A program made the position numbers and the translations under genes. 64,000 nt of DNA, taken from assembly GCF_008642315.1 (NCBI RefSeq), contig NZ_CP029192.1, positions 8,556,001 through 8,620,000 of the forward strand. The letters run 5' to 3'. This document shows positions 27,082 to 35,618 of the stretch, piece by piece. The notes beneath the pieces were generated by a model, which did no database searches, was not told the origin of the DNA, and was given only the letters and a program-made list of their open reading frames with translations. The number at the start of each line of letters is the position of its first letter. The first letter of the stretch is position 1. The DNA comes from Streptomyces venezuelae. Lineage in GTDB: Bacteria > Actinomycetota > Actinomycetes > Streptomycetales > Streptomycetaceae.

Positions 27082-27903
27082 ATGAACCGCAAGGAAGCAC
27101 TCGCCCGCCTGCACGCCCAGGTCGCCGCGGGCCGACCCGTCGTCGGAGCGGGCGCGGGCACCGGACTCTCCGCCAAGTGCGCGGAGGAGGGCGGCGTCGA
27201 CCTGCTCATCATCTACAACTCCGGCCGCTACCGGATGGCGGGCCGCGGCTCCCTGGCCGGACTCCTGCCGTACGGCGACGCCAACGAGATCGTCGTCGAC
27301 ATGGCCCGCGAGGTCCTGCCCGTCGTCCGCGACACCCCGGTCCTCGCGGGCGTCTGCGGCACGGACCCGTTCCGCCGCATGGACCTCTTCCTCGACCAGC
27401 TCAAGGCCATGGGCTTCACCGGCGTGCAGAACTTCCCCACCGTCGGCCTGTACGACGGCACGTTCCGCGTCAACCTAGAAGAGACCGGCATGGGGTACGG
27501 CCTGGAGGTCGACATGGTCCGCGCCGCCCACGAACGCGACCTGCTCACCGCGCCCTACGTCTTCGACCCGGAGCAGGCGGCCGAGATGGCGCGAGCGGGC
27601 GCCGACGTCCTCGTCCCGCACGTCGGCCTCACCACCAAGGGATCCATCGGCGCGGGCACCGCCATGACCCTCGACCAGGCGGCGGCCGCCGTGCAGGACA
27701 TGCACGACGCCGCCAAGAGGGTGAACCCCGACGCCCTCGTGCTCTGCCACGGCGGTCCCATCGCCGAGCCCGAGGACGCGCGGTACGTCCTGGAGCACAC
27801 CACCGGCATCGTCGGCTTCTTCGGCGCCTCGTCCATCGAACGGCTGCCCACGGAACGGGCGATCGTCGAGCAGACGCGGGCGTTCAAGTCCCTCGGCTCC
27901 TGA
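27082..27903 (+). CDS. Phosphoenolpyruvate hydrolase-like TIM-barrel protein
   Basis: Protein of 273 residues. The fold is a TIM barrel with [40 protein letters not shown], and a C-terminal [20 protein letters not shown] followed by [14 protein letters not shown]. It is homologous to the C-terminal domain of Tm-1 and to PEP hydrolase-like family members. A GAGGAG site is 7 nt upstream. With the previous gene it forms a compact operon next to a MocR regulator. The reaction catalysed is unknown. Confidence 0.9.
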   Translation: MNRKEALARLHAQVAAGRPVVGAGAGTGLSAKCAEEGGVDLLIIYNSGRYRMAGRGSLAGLLPYGDANEIVVDMAREVLPVVRDTPVLAGVCGTDPFRRMDLFLDQLKAMGFTGVQNFPTVGLYDGTFRVNLEETGMGYGLEVDMVRAAHERDLLTAPYVFDPEQAAEMARAGADVLVPHVGLTTKGSIGAGTAMTLDQAAAAVQDMHDAAKRVNPDALVLCHGGPIAEPEDARYVLEHTTGIVGFFGASSIERLPTERAIVEQTRAFKSLGS

Positions 27904-27924
27904 AGACCTCCGGTGCCGGCCGTG

Positions 27925-28569
27925 TTACCAGAGGCGGGCGCCCCGCCGCGCCAGATAGCGGTAGGGGCTGACGTCCGAGCCGTAGTGGCGCCGGGCCCGT
28001 ATCTCCAGGTGGAGATGGGGACCGGTGGCACGCCCCGTGCTGCCGCTGCTCCCGAGCCGCGTCCCGGCGCGGACGCGGGCACCCTTGCGCACCCGGATGC
28101 GGGAGAGGTGCCCGTACACCGCGTAGTGCCCGTCCGGCATCCGTACGGTGACAGCCTTGCCGTACGCCCCGGACCAGCGCGCCAGCACCACGACCCCGCC
28201 GCCCACCGCGTACACGGCGGTGCCGCTCGGGACCGCGAGGTCGATGCCGGTGTGGTGGCCCGCGAGCCAGTTGCCGCGCGCCCCGTACCGGGTGGTGATC
28301 CGGTATCTGCGCCGCAGCGGAAGGGCGAACCGGCGGGGACCGGCCGCGAAACCGCGCTCCTCGTCCTCCGGGAACTCCGCGTCGCCGTCGACGAGCGCCG
28401 ACTCGAACTCGGCGTCGTAGTCGGCGTCGCAGGAGTCGAGCTCCTCGTCGGCCCGCGGCGCGGCCGCCCCCGCCGTGAGGGCGCCGCCCGCCAGCAGCAC
28501 CGCTGCCATGCCCAGTACGTCACGTCGCGTGGTGCCCGCTTCACGCGGGCTTTCTATGTGGTGGCCCAT
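27925..28569 (-). CDS. M23 family peptidoglycan endopeptidase, Tat-type signal
   Basis: Secreted metallopeptidase of about 214 residues. The signal is twin-arginine-like (TTRRDVLGMAAVLLAGGALTAG), so the start is placed at 28569 (MGHHIE) although the frame is open further upstream. The catalytic LytM domain is complete: HHTGIDLAVPSGTAVYA, VTVRMPDGHYAVYGHLSRI and GPHLHLEI provide the His/Asp/His zinc ligands. An acidic linker (DSCDADYDAEFESALVDGDA) precedes the domain. The enzyme probably cleaves peptide crosslinks of the cell wall. Convergent with the TIM-barrel gene, 21 nt apart. Confidence 0.87.
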   Translation of the reverse strand: MGHHIESPREAGTTRRDVLGMAAVLLAGGALTAGAAAPRADEELDSCDADYDAEFESALVDGDAEFPEDEERGFAAGPRRFALPLRRRYRITTRYGARGNWLAGHHTGIDLAVPSGTAVYAVGGGVVVLARWSGAYGKAVTVRMPDGHYAVYGHLSRIRVRKGARVRAGTRLGSSGSTGRATGPHLHLEIRARRHYGSDVSPYRYLARRGARLW

Positions 28570-28831
28570 CTCACTCAGCAGACCGTCAGGGGCGTGGGTA
28601 CGCACCTCGGCTGCGCCATCCGGAGGACACGGGGCCCGCCACGCACGCACTGACACGGGACGTCTTGAGACATCGAGGGGAAAGGGACAGCGATGCATCG
28701 CGCATTGGATTCAGGGTGGAACTCGTCGAGGTACGGAGTCCTCCGGCCTCTCTGAAAGGACCGGGTCTCCGGCGAACCACGGCGCGGCGCGGCCGAGGTG
28801 GACAGCGGCCGCGCCGCGCCGGGCCGAGGCC
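28570..28831. other. Gap between M23 and racemase genes
   Basis: About 262 nt. The minus strand holds the M23 leader. I looked for a c-di-AMP (ydaO) riboswitch, known upstream of some actinobacterial cell-wall hydrolases, and saw no convincing conserved core. Confidence 0.4.
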
Positions 28832-29944
28832 CTAGAGGGCGATCCACTCCGTGGCCGTCGTCACCTGAGCGAGGAGGTCCGGCAGCGGCTCGGTTCCGAG
28901 GCCGGGACCGGTGGGAACTTCGAGGTGGCCGTCCGCGAGCACGAACGGCTCGGTGATGTCGGTCGCGAAGTAGCGGTGCGAGCCCGAGGTGTCGCCCGGG
29001 AGCGTGAACCCGGGCAGCGCCGCGAGCGCGACGTTGGCGGCACGGCCGATGCCGGTCTCCAGCATCCCGCCGCACCACACGGGAACGCCGTGGGCGCGCG
29101 CGATGTCGTGGATGCGCCGGGCCTCCAGATAGCCGCCCACCCGGGCCGGCTTGACGTTGATGATCGAGCAGGCACCGAGCGAGATGGCGGCCGCCGCGTG
29201 GGCGGCCGACTCGATGGACTCGTCCAGACAGATCGGGGTGCGCAGGAGCTTCGCGAGCTGCGCGTGCTGCACCATGTCGTCGTTGGCGAGGGGCTGCTCC
29301 ATCAGCAGCAGCCCGAAGTCGTCCAGCTTGGCCAGGTGCTGGGCGTCGACGAGGGTGTACGCGGCGTTCGCGTCGACCTGCAGCAGCAGGTCGTCCCCGA
29401 AACGTTCGCGCACCGCGCGCACCGGCTCGATGTCCCAGCCCGGCTCGATCTTCAGCTTGATCCGGACGTACCCCTCGGCGACGTACTTCTCGACGGCGTC
29501 GAGGAGTTGGGGGATCGAGTCCATGATGCCCACCGAGACACCGCAGGGGACGCGGTCGCGCGCTGCGCCCAGGTACGACCCGAACGACTCGCCGGTGGCC
29601 CGCAGCTGGGCGTCGAGGACCGCGCTCTCCAGGGCGGACTTGGCCATGTGGTGCCCGGTGAAGGGCTCCAGGGCGCGGCCCACGGCGGTCGCGTCCACGC
29701 CGTCCTTGGGCAGGGCGGGGATGAGGAACTTGCGCAGGACGTCCTGCGCCCCGTCGACGTACTCGCTGGAGTAGCGCGGCTCGGACATCGCCGCGCATTC
29801 GGCCCAGCCCTCCCCGTCGGCGGTGACGACCCGCACCAGCAGCACGTCACGGGCGGTCTCGACGCCGAACGAGGTGCGGAACGGCGCGACGAGTGGCATC
29901 GCGATGCGGCGCAGTTCGACGCCGGTGATCTTCGACTTGGTCAC
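28832..29944 (-). CDS. N-succinylamino acid racemase / o-succinylbenzoate synthase-like enzyme
   Basis: Enolase-superfamily enzyme of 370 residues. Catalytic residues are all in place: the KxK motif RIKLKI (Lys163, Lys165), metal ligands Asp191 (LQVDANA), Glu216 (LLMEQPL), Asp241 (ICLDES), and Lys265 (NVKPARVGG). The GTG start overlaps the upstream GNAT stop (GTGA), so it is translated in coupling. Relatives either make o-succinylbenzoate or racemise N-succinylamino acids. No menaquinone genes are here, and a GNAT and an M20 gene are directly upstream, favouring N-succinylamino acid racemase. Confidence 0.85.
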   Translation of the reverse strand: MTKSKITGVELRRIAMPLVAPFRTSFGVETARDVLLVRVVTADGEGWAECAAMSEPRYSSEYVDGAQDVLRKFLIPALPKDGVDATAVGRALEPFTGHHMAKSALESAVLDAQLRATGESFGSYLGAARDRVPCGVSVGIMDSIPQLLDAVEKYVAEGYVRIKLKIEPGWDIEPVRAVRERFGDDLLLQVDANAAYTLVDAQHLAKLDDFGLLLMEQPLANDDMVQHAQLAKLLRTPICLDESIESAAHAAAAISLGACSIINVKPARVGGYLEARRIHDIARAHGVPVWCGGMLETGIGRAANVALAALPGFTLPGDTSGSHRYFATDITEPFVLADGHLEVPTGPGLGTEPLPDLLAQVTTATEWIAL

Positions 29945-30744
29945 TGGTTGCTCCCGGTGGGCAGGTGTGCGGAGGTGGCGGGGGCGCGGTGGACGACGTA
30001 GCTGCGCCGGTCGTGGAGGCCGAGGACGCGGGCGCCGTCGGCGAGCAGCGTGCCGAGGGTCTCCCGCACGGCGAGCCGCCAGGCGCGGGCCGCGGCGGCG
30101 TCGGTGCGGCGCAGCGCCTCGATGTCGTCCGGCAGGTCGATCAGGACGAACTCGGCGTCGGTGGGCCCGAGCCGCGGGAGGCCGTCCAGGTCGCGCACGG
30201 CGTGTGCGGCGCCGGCGGGCAGGGGGATGCCGTCGTGCTCGGCCGCGAGGCGCGGCGCCGACAGGTCCCAGGCGGTCAGGACGCGGTCCGACTCGTCGCC
30301 GCCGTTGATGGCGTCGTCCATGGCACCGTAGAAGGACTGCAGGTACTCCTCGGGCCGCGCCCCCAGCTTGGTGAGGTTGAAGTGGGCGTTGCGGCGGATG
30401 AGGGGGTCGTACGTCCACGTGATGCGCTTCAGGCCGCGGTCCAGGGCCCATTGGCGCTGGTGCAGCTTGAGGGCGAGGCCTGTGCCCCGGCCCATGACGG
30501 CGCCCGTGATGTGGGAGTGCAGGGTGGTGCCCGCGGGCTCCGCGAAGAACGCCACGGAGGCGCCCGTCATGCGTCCGTTCTCGTACGCTCCGCCGACGTA
30601 GTTGCCCGCGTGGCTCAGCGCGCGCATGACCTCGGCGGAGATCGGACCCGTGCTCGGCTCGGTGCCCCAGATGTCGGCGTACAGACGGCAGACGGTCTCG
30701 AACTCCTCCATGGTGTGGAGTTCGCGGATGTCGAGGTGGTTCAC
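29941..30744 (-). CDS. GNAT acyltransferase, probable amino acid N-succinyltransferase
   Basis: Protein of 267 residues. GNAT features: HSHITGAVMGRGTGLALKLH with the acetyl-CoA-binding motif, then LKRITWTYDPLIRRNAHFNL, which is typical of the subgroup linked with enolase-superfamily racemases. Stop and start overlap both neighbours by 4 nt (ATGA at 30741-30744, GTGA at 29941-29944). In the known D-amino acid route of Geobacillus, such an enzyme succinylates D-amino acids before racemisation. The donor (succinyl-CoA) is inferred from that system. Confidence 0.8.
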   Translation of the reverse strand: MNHLDIRELHTMEEFETVCRLYADIWGTEPSTGPISAEVMRALSHAGNYVGGAYENGRMTGASVAFFAEPAGTTLHSHITGAVMGRGTGLALKLHQRQWALDRGLKRITWTYDPLIRRNAHFNLTKLGARPEEYLQSFYGAMDDAINGGDESDRVLTAWDLSAPRLAAEHDGIPLPAGAAHAVRDLDGLPRLGPTDAEFVLIDLPDDIEALRRTDAAAARAWRLAVRETLGTLLADGARVLGLHDRRSYVVHRAPATSAHLPTGSNQ

Positions 30745-31868
30745 AGCAGTGCTCCGACGAGGTGGGCGAGGAGTTGGGTGCGGGCCGGCATCTCGGCGGT
30801 CACGACGTGCTCGTGGTCGGCGTGCGCGCCGTCGCCGACGGCACCGAGGCCGTCGAGCGTCGGACAGCCGACGCCTGCCGTGTAGTTGCCGTCGGACGCG
30901 CCGCCGACGGCCGCCTGCCGGAGCGGGCCGAGCCCGATGCGGTCCGCGATGTCGGCGGCCAGCGCGTACAGGTTCTGGGAGGCTTCGGCGTCCAGGGGCG
31001 GGCGGTTGGGGCCGCCGCCGACCTCCAGGCGGGCCTCGGGGTGGTGCGGGGCGAGGTTCTTGAGCAGGTCGTCGACCGCTGTCTGGGCGGCCGGGGTGGG
31101 GACGCGCGCGTCGATGCTGAGACGGGCGTGGGCCGGAACCGTGTTGGTGGTCGTACCGGCCGACATCACCGTCGGCGTGATCGTGGTGCCCGGCCCGGTG
31201 CGGGCGTTCACCGTGTCGGTGATGCCGCCCAGGGCGAGGAGGTGGTGGGCGAGCTCCGTCGCGGCGTTGACGCCCTTCTCGGGGTCCAGGCCGGAGTGGG
31301 CGGCCCGGCCGTGGACCGTGATGTCGTAGTGGGAGACGCCCTTGCGGGCGGTCTTCAAAGCGCCGCCGGTCGCCGACGCCTCCAGGACGAGGGCGGCCCG
31401 GCAGGCGCGCGCCGCGTCCTCGATGAGCGCGCGCGAAGTGTCCGAGCCGACCTCCTCGTCACCGGTGACGAGGACGGAGACGCCGTCGAGGGAGGGCAGC
31501 AGGGACAGGGCGTGGAACATCTGCACGAGCCCCGCCTTCATGTCGAAGACGCCGGGCCCGCGCGCGACACCCTCCCGCACCGAGAACGGATGGGTCTTGA
31601 GGGTGCCGAGGGGCCAGACCGTGTCGTGGTGGCCGAGGAGCAGGACGCGCGGGGTCCCGAAGGTCCACCGCAGGTGGGTGACCCCACCGATCTCCAGCGT
31701 CCGCGGCCGGGCGCCGAGCAGCCTGCTGCCCTGATCGGCGACGACCCGCGCGCTACGGGCCACGGCCGCGTGATCGGCGGAGTACGACTCGCAGGTCACG
31801 AGCTCTCCGAGGTCGTCGAGCAGCACGCTGAGCGGCGGCGCCGGGTGGGAAGGGTGTTCGGCCTGCAC
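30741..31868 (-). CDS. M20 family metallopeptidase, probable N-acyl-L-amino acid desuccinylase
   Basis: Zinc hydrolase of 375 residues. Metal ligands are visible: LLLGHHDTVWPLG (His/Asp), DMKAGLVQM (bridging Asp region), and VLVTGDEEVGSD (catalytic Glu and ligand Glu). A dimerisation insert (VHGRAAHSGLDPEKGVNAA) is present, and a late His in GAHADHEHV completes the site. It is the first gene of the trio, coupled to GNAT. It would remove the acyl group from the L-form, making the D- to L- conversion irreversible. Carboxypeptidase G2-like activity is an alternative. Confidence 0.85.
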   Translation of the reverse strand: MQAEHPSHPAPPLSVLLDDLGELVTCESYSADHAAVARSARVVADQGSRLLGARPRTLEIGGVTHLRWTFGTPRVLLLGHHDTVWPLGTLKTHPFSVREGVARGPGVFDMKAGLVQMFHALSLLPSLDGVSVLVTGDEEVGSDTSRALIEDAARACRAALVLEASATGGALKTARKGVSHYDITVHGRAAHSGLDPEKGVNAATELAHHLLALGGITDTVNARTGPGTTITPTVMSAGTTTNTVPAHARLSIDARVPTPAAQTAVDDLLKNLAPHHPEARLEVGGGPNRPPLDAEASQNLYALAADIADRIGLGPLRQAAVGGASDGNYTAGVGCPTLDGLGAVGDGAHADHEHVVTAEMPARTQLLAHLVGALL

Positions 31869-32027
31869 GGGGGAGTCCTCCAGGTGGTGGGATGACCACG
31901 GATGTCCACCACGCTAGGCAGGAAGCCGCGGGCCGGGTTCGTACGCGGGTCACACATGTCGCCCGCGCTTTCGTACGCCGAACCGAATCGGCCCGGACCC
32001 CCGCACCACGCCTCCCGTCCGCCTCCG

Positions 32028-33061
32028 TCAGCCCATGCGTGCGCCCATGTGCGAGCTCATCAGCCGCTCCAGATTGCCGCCCACGACCTTGCGGACGTCG
32101 TCCTCGGCGAGCCCCCGGTCGAGCAGCGCACCCGTGACGAGCGGCATGCCGGCAGGGCCTTCGCGCCCGGGGAAGTCGAAGAGCGGGTCCTCGTCGTCCA
32201 GGGATTCGCAGCACGGCGGGGTGAGGTCGGTCACGACCTCCTGGATGAAGTCGGAGCCGAGCCCCACGTGGTCGATCCCCGCGACGGCGGCGATGTGCTC
32301 GACGTGGTCGACGACACGGTCGACGCCGACCTTGTCCTGGCCGTCGGTGAGGAAGTCCGGGATGAAGTTCACGCAGATCACACCGCCCGTGGCCGCGATG
32401 CCGCGCAGGTGCTCGTCGGGCAGGTTGCGGTGGTGGTCGCGCAGGGCACGGGCGCACGAGTGGGTGGCGACGAGCGGCCGGGTGGTGATCTCCAGTACGT
32501 GGGAGACACCGCTCGCACCGAGATGGGAGACGTCGAAGAGCATGCCGAGCCGCTCCATCTCCTGGAGCGCCCGGACGCCGGGTGCCGTCAGCCTGCTGCC
32601 TGTGGCGTCCTCGCGGCTGCCGTCGGCGAGCGGCGTGCGTCCCCAGTGGGCGATCGAGGCGATCCGCACGCCGAGCCGGAACAGGGTGGAGAACAGCTCC
32701 ACCTGGGCATCGACCCCGGGCGCGCTCTCCAGAGCGAGGACAAGGGCGATCCTGCCCCCGGCCAGGGCGGCGGCGATCTCCTCCCCGTCGCGGCACAGGG
32801 CGACGTGGTCGGCGTTGCCCTCGGCGAGGACGTGGGCGCACTCGATCATGCGCAGGGTCTGCCGCAGCGCGCCTTCGGGCCGGTACTGGTCGTCGATGAA
32901 GACGGGGAGCACCTGGATGTCGATGCCGCCGTCGCGCAGCTGGGGCAGCCAGCGCTCCGGAAGAAGCTCGCCCAACGCTCCGGCGGCCGGGCGCTCACCG
33001 CCATCAGGAGGTCGTTGTGCGCGTCGGCGACAACGGTGCGGGAGTGGAGGTCTCGGGGCAT
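32028..33061 (-). pseudogene. Membrane dipeptidase (renal dipeptidase family), frameshifted
   Basis: Zinc dipeptidase, nearly complete but split. The start at 33061 gives MPRDLHSRTVVADAHNDLLM, with the usual HxD metal motif, and reads on to PPERW. It then shifts; the rest (GELLPERWLPQLRDGGIDIQ to the C-terminus) is in another frame. One extra G in the minus-strand run at 32971-32973 would restore a single frame. The remainder has FDVSHLGASG, VATHSCARAL and HVGLGSDFI, the family's later ligands. It may be a true pseudogene or a sequencing error at a homopolymer. Confidence 0.8.
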
Positions 33062-33125
33062 GGTGCGGGTCCCTTCGGAGGGCCGGGTCGGAGGGTCGGT
33101 CGGACGGACGCGGCGGGTGAGGCCG

Positions 33126-33475
33126 TCAAGCGTGCGCCAGTGACGGCACGGCGTCGAGAAGCGTGCGGGTGCAGGGATGCCCGGGCGCGGTGAGCACCTC
33201 CTGGACGGGCCCGGCCTCCAGGAGCCGGCCGTGGCGCATGACGGCGATGTCGTCGCAGACGTAGCGCACCACGGCGAGGTTGTGGGAGATGAACAGCGCT
33301 CCGGCACCTCTGTCACAGACGACGTCGCGCAGGACGCGCAGCACCTCGCGCTGGACGGTGACGTCGAGAGCGGTCGTCGGTTCGTCGGCGATGATCAGCC
33401 GCGGCGTGCCCATGAGTCCCATGGCGATGACGGCACGCTGCCGCCTGCCCCGGACAACTCGTGGGGGTACTGGCC
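33126..33475 (-). pseudogene. Oligopeptide ABC transporter ATP-binding protein, C-terminal remnant
   Basis: Only the second half of an Opp/Dpp-type ATPase remains: QYPHELSGG (signature) and, after a frameshift, RRQRAVIAMGLMG, LIIADEPTTALDVTVQREVL (Walker B) and FISHNLAVVRYVCDDIAVM. Walker A and the whole N-terminal half are missing. One C appears lost from the run at 33448-33451 on the plus strand, breaking LSGG-RRQR. Upstream it joins permease sequence out of frame near 33470-33480. Non-functional. Confidence 0.82.
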
Positions 33476-33780
33476 GTGACGACGGCGGTGAACATGGCGA
33501 ACAGCAGCGCGGGAAATGTCACGAGGAGGTCGACGGCGGCGACGACCAGGCGGCCCGCGCGACGCGGCAGCAGGGAGGGCAGCGCCCCGAGCAACACCCC
33601 TCCGCAGGTGCCGATCAGGGTGGCGAGGAACGCGAGGCCGAGGGTGAAGCGCGTGGCGACCAGGGTGCGGGCCAGCGGGTCGCGCCCCAGGGCGTCGGTG
33701 CCCGACCAGTGGGCGCCGTCGGCTCCTTGGTTGATGCGGTCGGGGTGCACGGCCGCGGCCCGGTCGCCGATCAGAGGGCC
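33470..33780 (-). pseudogene. Peptide ABC transporter permease (DppC type), internal remnant
   Basis: Translated sequence matches the middle of DppC-like permeases: PLIGDRAAAVHPDRINQG, HWSGTDALGRDPLARTLVAT (the usual GTDxLGRD motif), and the first permease helices to DLLVTFPALLFAMFTAVVT. Both ends are lost: the N-terminal helix is cut at about 33780 where an unrelated plus-strand gene tail begins, and the C-terminal half, with its EAA loop, is cut at about 33475 where the ATPase remnant begins. Confidence 0.78.
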
Positions 33781-33782
33781 TG

Positions 33783-33905
33783 GTCGGCATCGAGACGCTC
33801 TCCGCCAAGGAACTCCTCTATGACTGGGTGCGCACCATCGAGCGGGCGAACACCTTCCACGACACGCACGCCGACCTGGCGGTGCCGCCGGGGGTCCGGC
33901 TCTGA
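33783..33905 (+). pseudogene. C-terminal stub of an unidentified plus-strand gene
   Basis: A 40-codon stretch (VGIETLSAKELLYDWVRTIE, and on to HADLAVPPGVRL) ends at a TGA at 33903-33905. Its composition is that of a real protein rather than a shadow, but the start is missing and the sequence before 33781 is antisense to the permease remnant. Family not recognised. It ends exactly where the PucR stop begins on the other strand. Confidence 0.5.
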
Positions 33906-35609
33906 TCAGCCGTCCGTGCGGCGCGCCGACCCGGACGGCCCGCCCTCTTCGGACGCGCTGCCCTTGTCGTACGCACCCATCAGCCGCAACTGCAGCATCG
34001 CCGCGAACCGCGCGGACGGATCGCGCAGGTCGATCTGCCCCACCTCGGCGACGCGCCGGATCCGGTAGCGGAAGGTGTTGGGGTGGACGAAGACGCTCGC
34101 CGACGCGCCGATCACATCGCCGAACGCGTCCAGCCACGCCCGCAGCGTCTCGACCAGATGGGCGTTGTGCCGCCGGTCGTACGCCGCCAACCGGGCCAGC
34201 GGCCCCGACAGTTCGTCGCGGTTGGCGACCGCGAGGTCCCGCATCTCGAGCAGCAGCGCGTCGGTGTGGACGTCGGCGATGGCGGCGACGCGCCGCGTGC
34301 CGTCGCCGGGGCGGCCGGCCAGCACGCGCAGCGCGCGGTCCGCGTTCGTACGGGACCGGGCCAGCGCGGCCGGCTCCGGTGCCACCGAGCCGATGCCGAT
34401 GACCGCGTCGCCGCGGTCCCCGGTGCGCTGCAGGAAGTTCGCCGCCACCTGCACGGCCCGCTCCCGCGCGGCCGCCGAGTCGCCGGAGACGGGGAACAGC
34501 GCGTAGGCGACGTCGCCGAGCAGCGCCACGGCCGAACGCGGCTGGACCGCCGTCAGATGCACGGCGAGCGCCGTGGCGAGCCGCTGCCGCTCGGCGGCGA
34601 GCTGAGCGTGGTCGCCGCTCGTCGGGGGCGTGGGTTCGAGTCCCATGGCCAGGACGAGGAGCGGTTCGTCGGCGAGACCCAGCCGGCCGAGCGCGGCGAC
34701 CGCCCCCGAGCCGCCCTCCAGCGCGGTCGTCACGAGATCGGCGCGCAGCCGGTTCTCGGCGTCGGCGCCCGCCCGGAAGCGCAGCATGTGCAGGGCGACC
34801 AGTTCGGCCGCCTCCATGAACGCCTCTTCCCGCTCCTTGGTCAGCGGTTTGCGCAGCGCCGCCCACACCGACCCGAGGACCTCGTCGCCGGCCCGCACCG
34901 CGATCGCCACGCGCGGCAGCGCGACCTCGTCGCCGAACGTCGGCGGCGGGATGTGGACGGGCCGGTCGCTGCGGTAGAGCTCCTTGAAGACGCCGTGCTC
35001 CTCGTGGAGGCGCAGATACCGCTCGGGCACCCGCCGGGCCAGGATGCTCGCCACCCGAGCCGGGTCCGCCTCGTCCTGACGTCCGGAGAAGGCCAGGATG
35101 CGCGAGCGGCGGTCCTCGATGGTGATCGGCGCGTCCAGCAGCGTCGCGATCGCGTTGGCCAGCGCGAACAGGTCCCCGGATGGCACGCCGCCCAGGGTCT
35201 GCTCATCGACCCCGCCCACGTCGCCCTCGGACAGCAGGGTCCGCAGCATGGCCGCCAGCTGTGCCCAGGACGCCCCGCGCGTGAGCGCGAGCAGCGCGAT
35301 CCCGGTCTCCTCCGCCACCGCTTCCAGGGCCGCCGTGTCGACGGGCCCGCGCACGACCAGCGCGGCCGCGCCCGCACCGGTGAGCGCGCGCATCAGCCGC
35401 GCGGTCTCCTCCGCCCCGTGCACACCGACGCCCAGCACGACGGCACGCTCCGGATAGTGCTGTTCGTCGTGCGGGTCGTGAATGCCGACGCCGCCGAGCT
35501 CCGTCGCGGCGGCGGGGTCGCCGAGGAGCAGATCCAGGAGCGAAGGCCCGAGGTCCTCGAGCACCCGGCTGAGACCGCGGGCGGGGTGCGTCGACATGTG
35601 GCTGATCAT
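33906..35609 (-). CDS. PucR family transcriptional regulator
   Basis: Regulator of 567 residues. The C-terminal PucR helix-turn-helix is complete (LVETLRAWLDAFGDVIGASA, then SVFVHPNTFRYRIRRVAEVG). The central part has the GGDEF-like/GAF region typical of CdaR/PucR proteins, and an N-terminal PucR domain with LGVGVHGAEETARLMRALTG is present. It looks intact although genes on both sides are broken. Such regulators often control purine, amino acid or gamma-aminobutyrate use. Here the D-amino acid trio and former peptide transport genes are candidates. The start may be 4 codons later (MSTHPA). Confidence 0.9.
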   Translation of the reverse strand: MISHMSTHPARGLSRVLEDLGPSLLDLLLGDPAAATELGGVGIHDPHDEQHYPERAVVLGVGVHGAEETARLMRALTGAGAAALVVRGPVDTAALEAVAEETGIALLALTRGASWAQLAAMLRTLLSEGDVGGVDEQTLGGVPSGDLFALANAIATLLDAPITIEDRRSRILAFSGRQDEADPARVASILARRVPERYLRLHEEHGVFKELYRSDRPVHIPPPTFGDEVALPRVAIAVRAGDEVLGSVWAALRKPLTKEREEAFMEAAELVALHMLRFRAGADAENRLRADLVTTALEGGSGAVAALGRLGLADEPLLVLAMGLEPTPPTSGDHAQLAAERQRLATALAVHLTAVQPRSAVALLGDVAYALFPVSGDSAAARERAVQVAANFLQRTGDRGDAVIGIGSVAPEPAALARSRTNADRALRVLAGRPGDGTRRVAAIADVHTDALLLEMRDLAVANRDELSGPLARLAAYDRRHNAHLVETLRAWLDAFGDVIGASASVFVHPNTFRYRIRRVAEVGQIDLRDPSARFAAMLQLRLMGAYDKGSASEEGGPSGSARRTDG

Positions 35610-35618
35610 CTCCGCAGG

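Noticed and set aside
28570..28831. c-di-AMP (ydaO) riboswitch upstream of the M23 peptidase
   Set aside because: Such elements precede some actinobacterial wall hydrolases, but no conserved core or pseudoknot pattern could be seen.
28832..29944. Menaquinone o-succinylbenzoate synthase (menC)
   Set aside because: No other menaquinone genes are nearby; overlap with GNAT and M20 genes favours the N-succinylamino acid racemase role.
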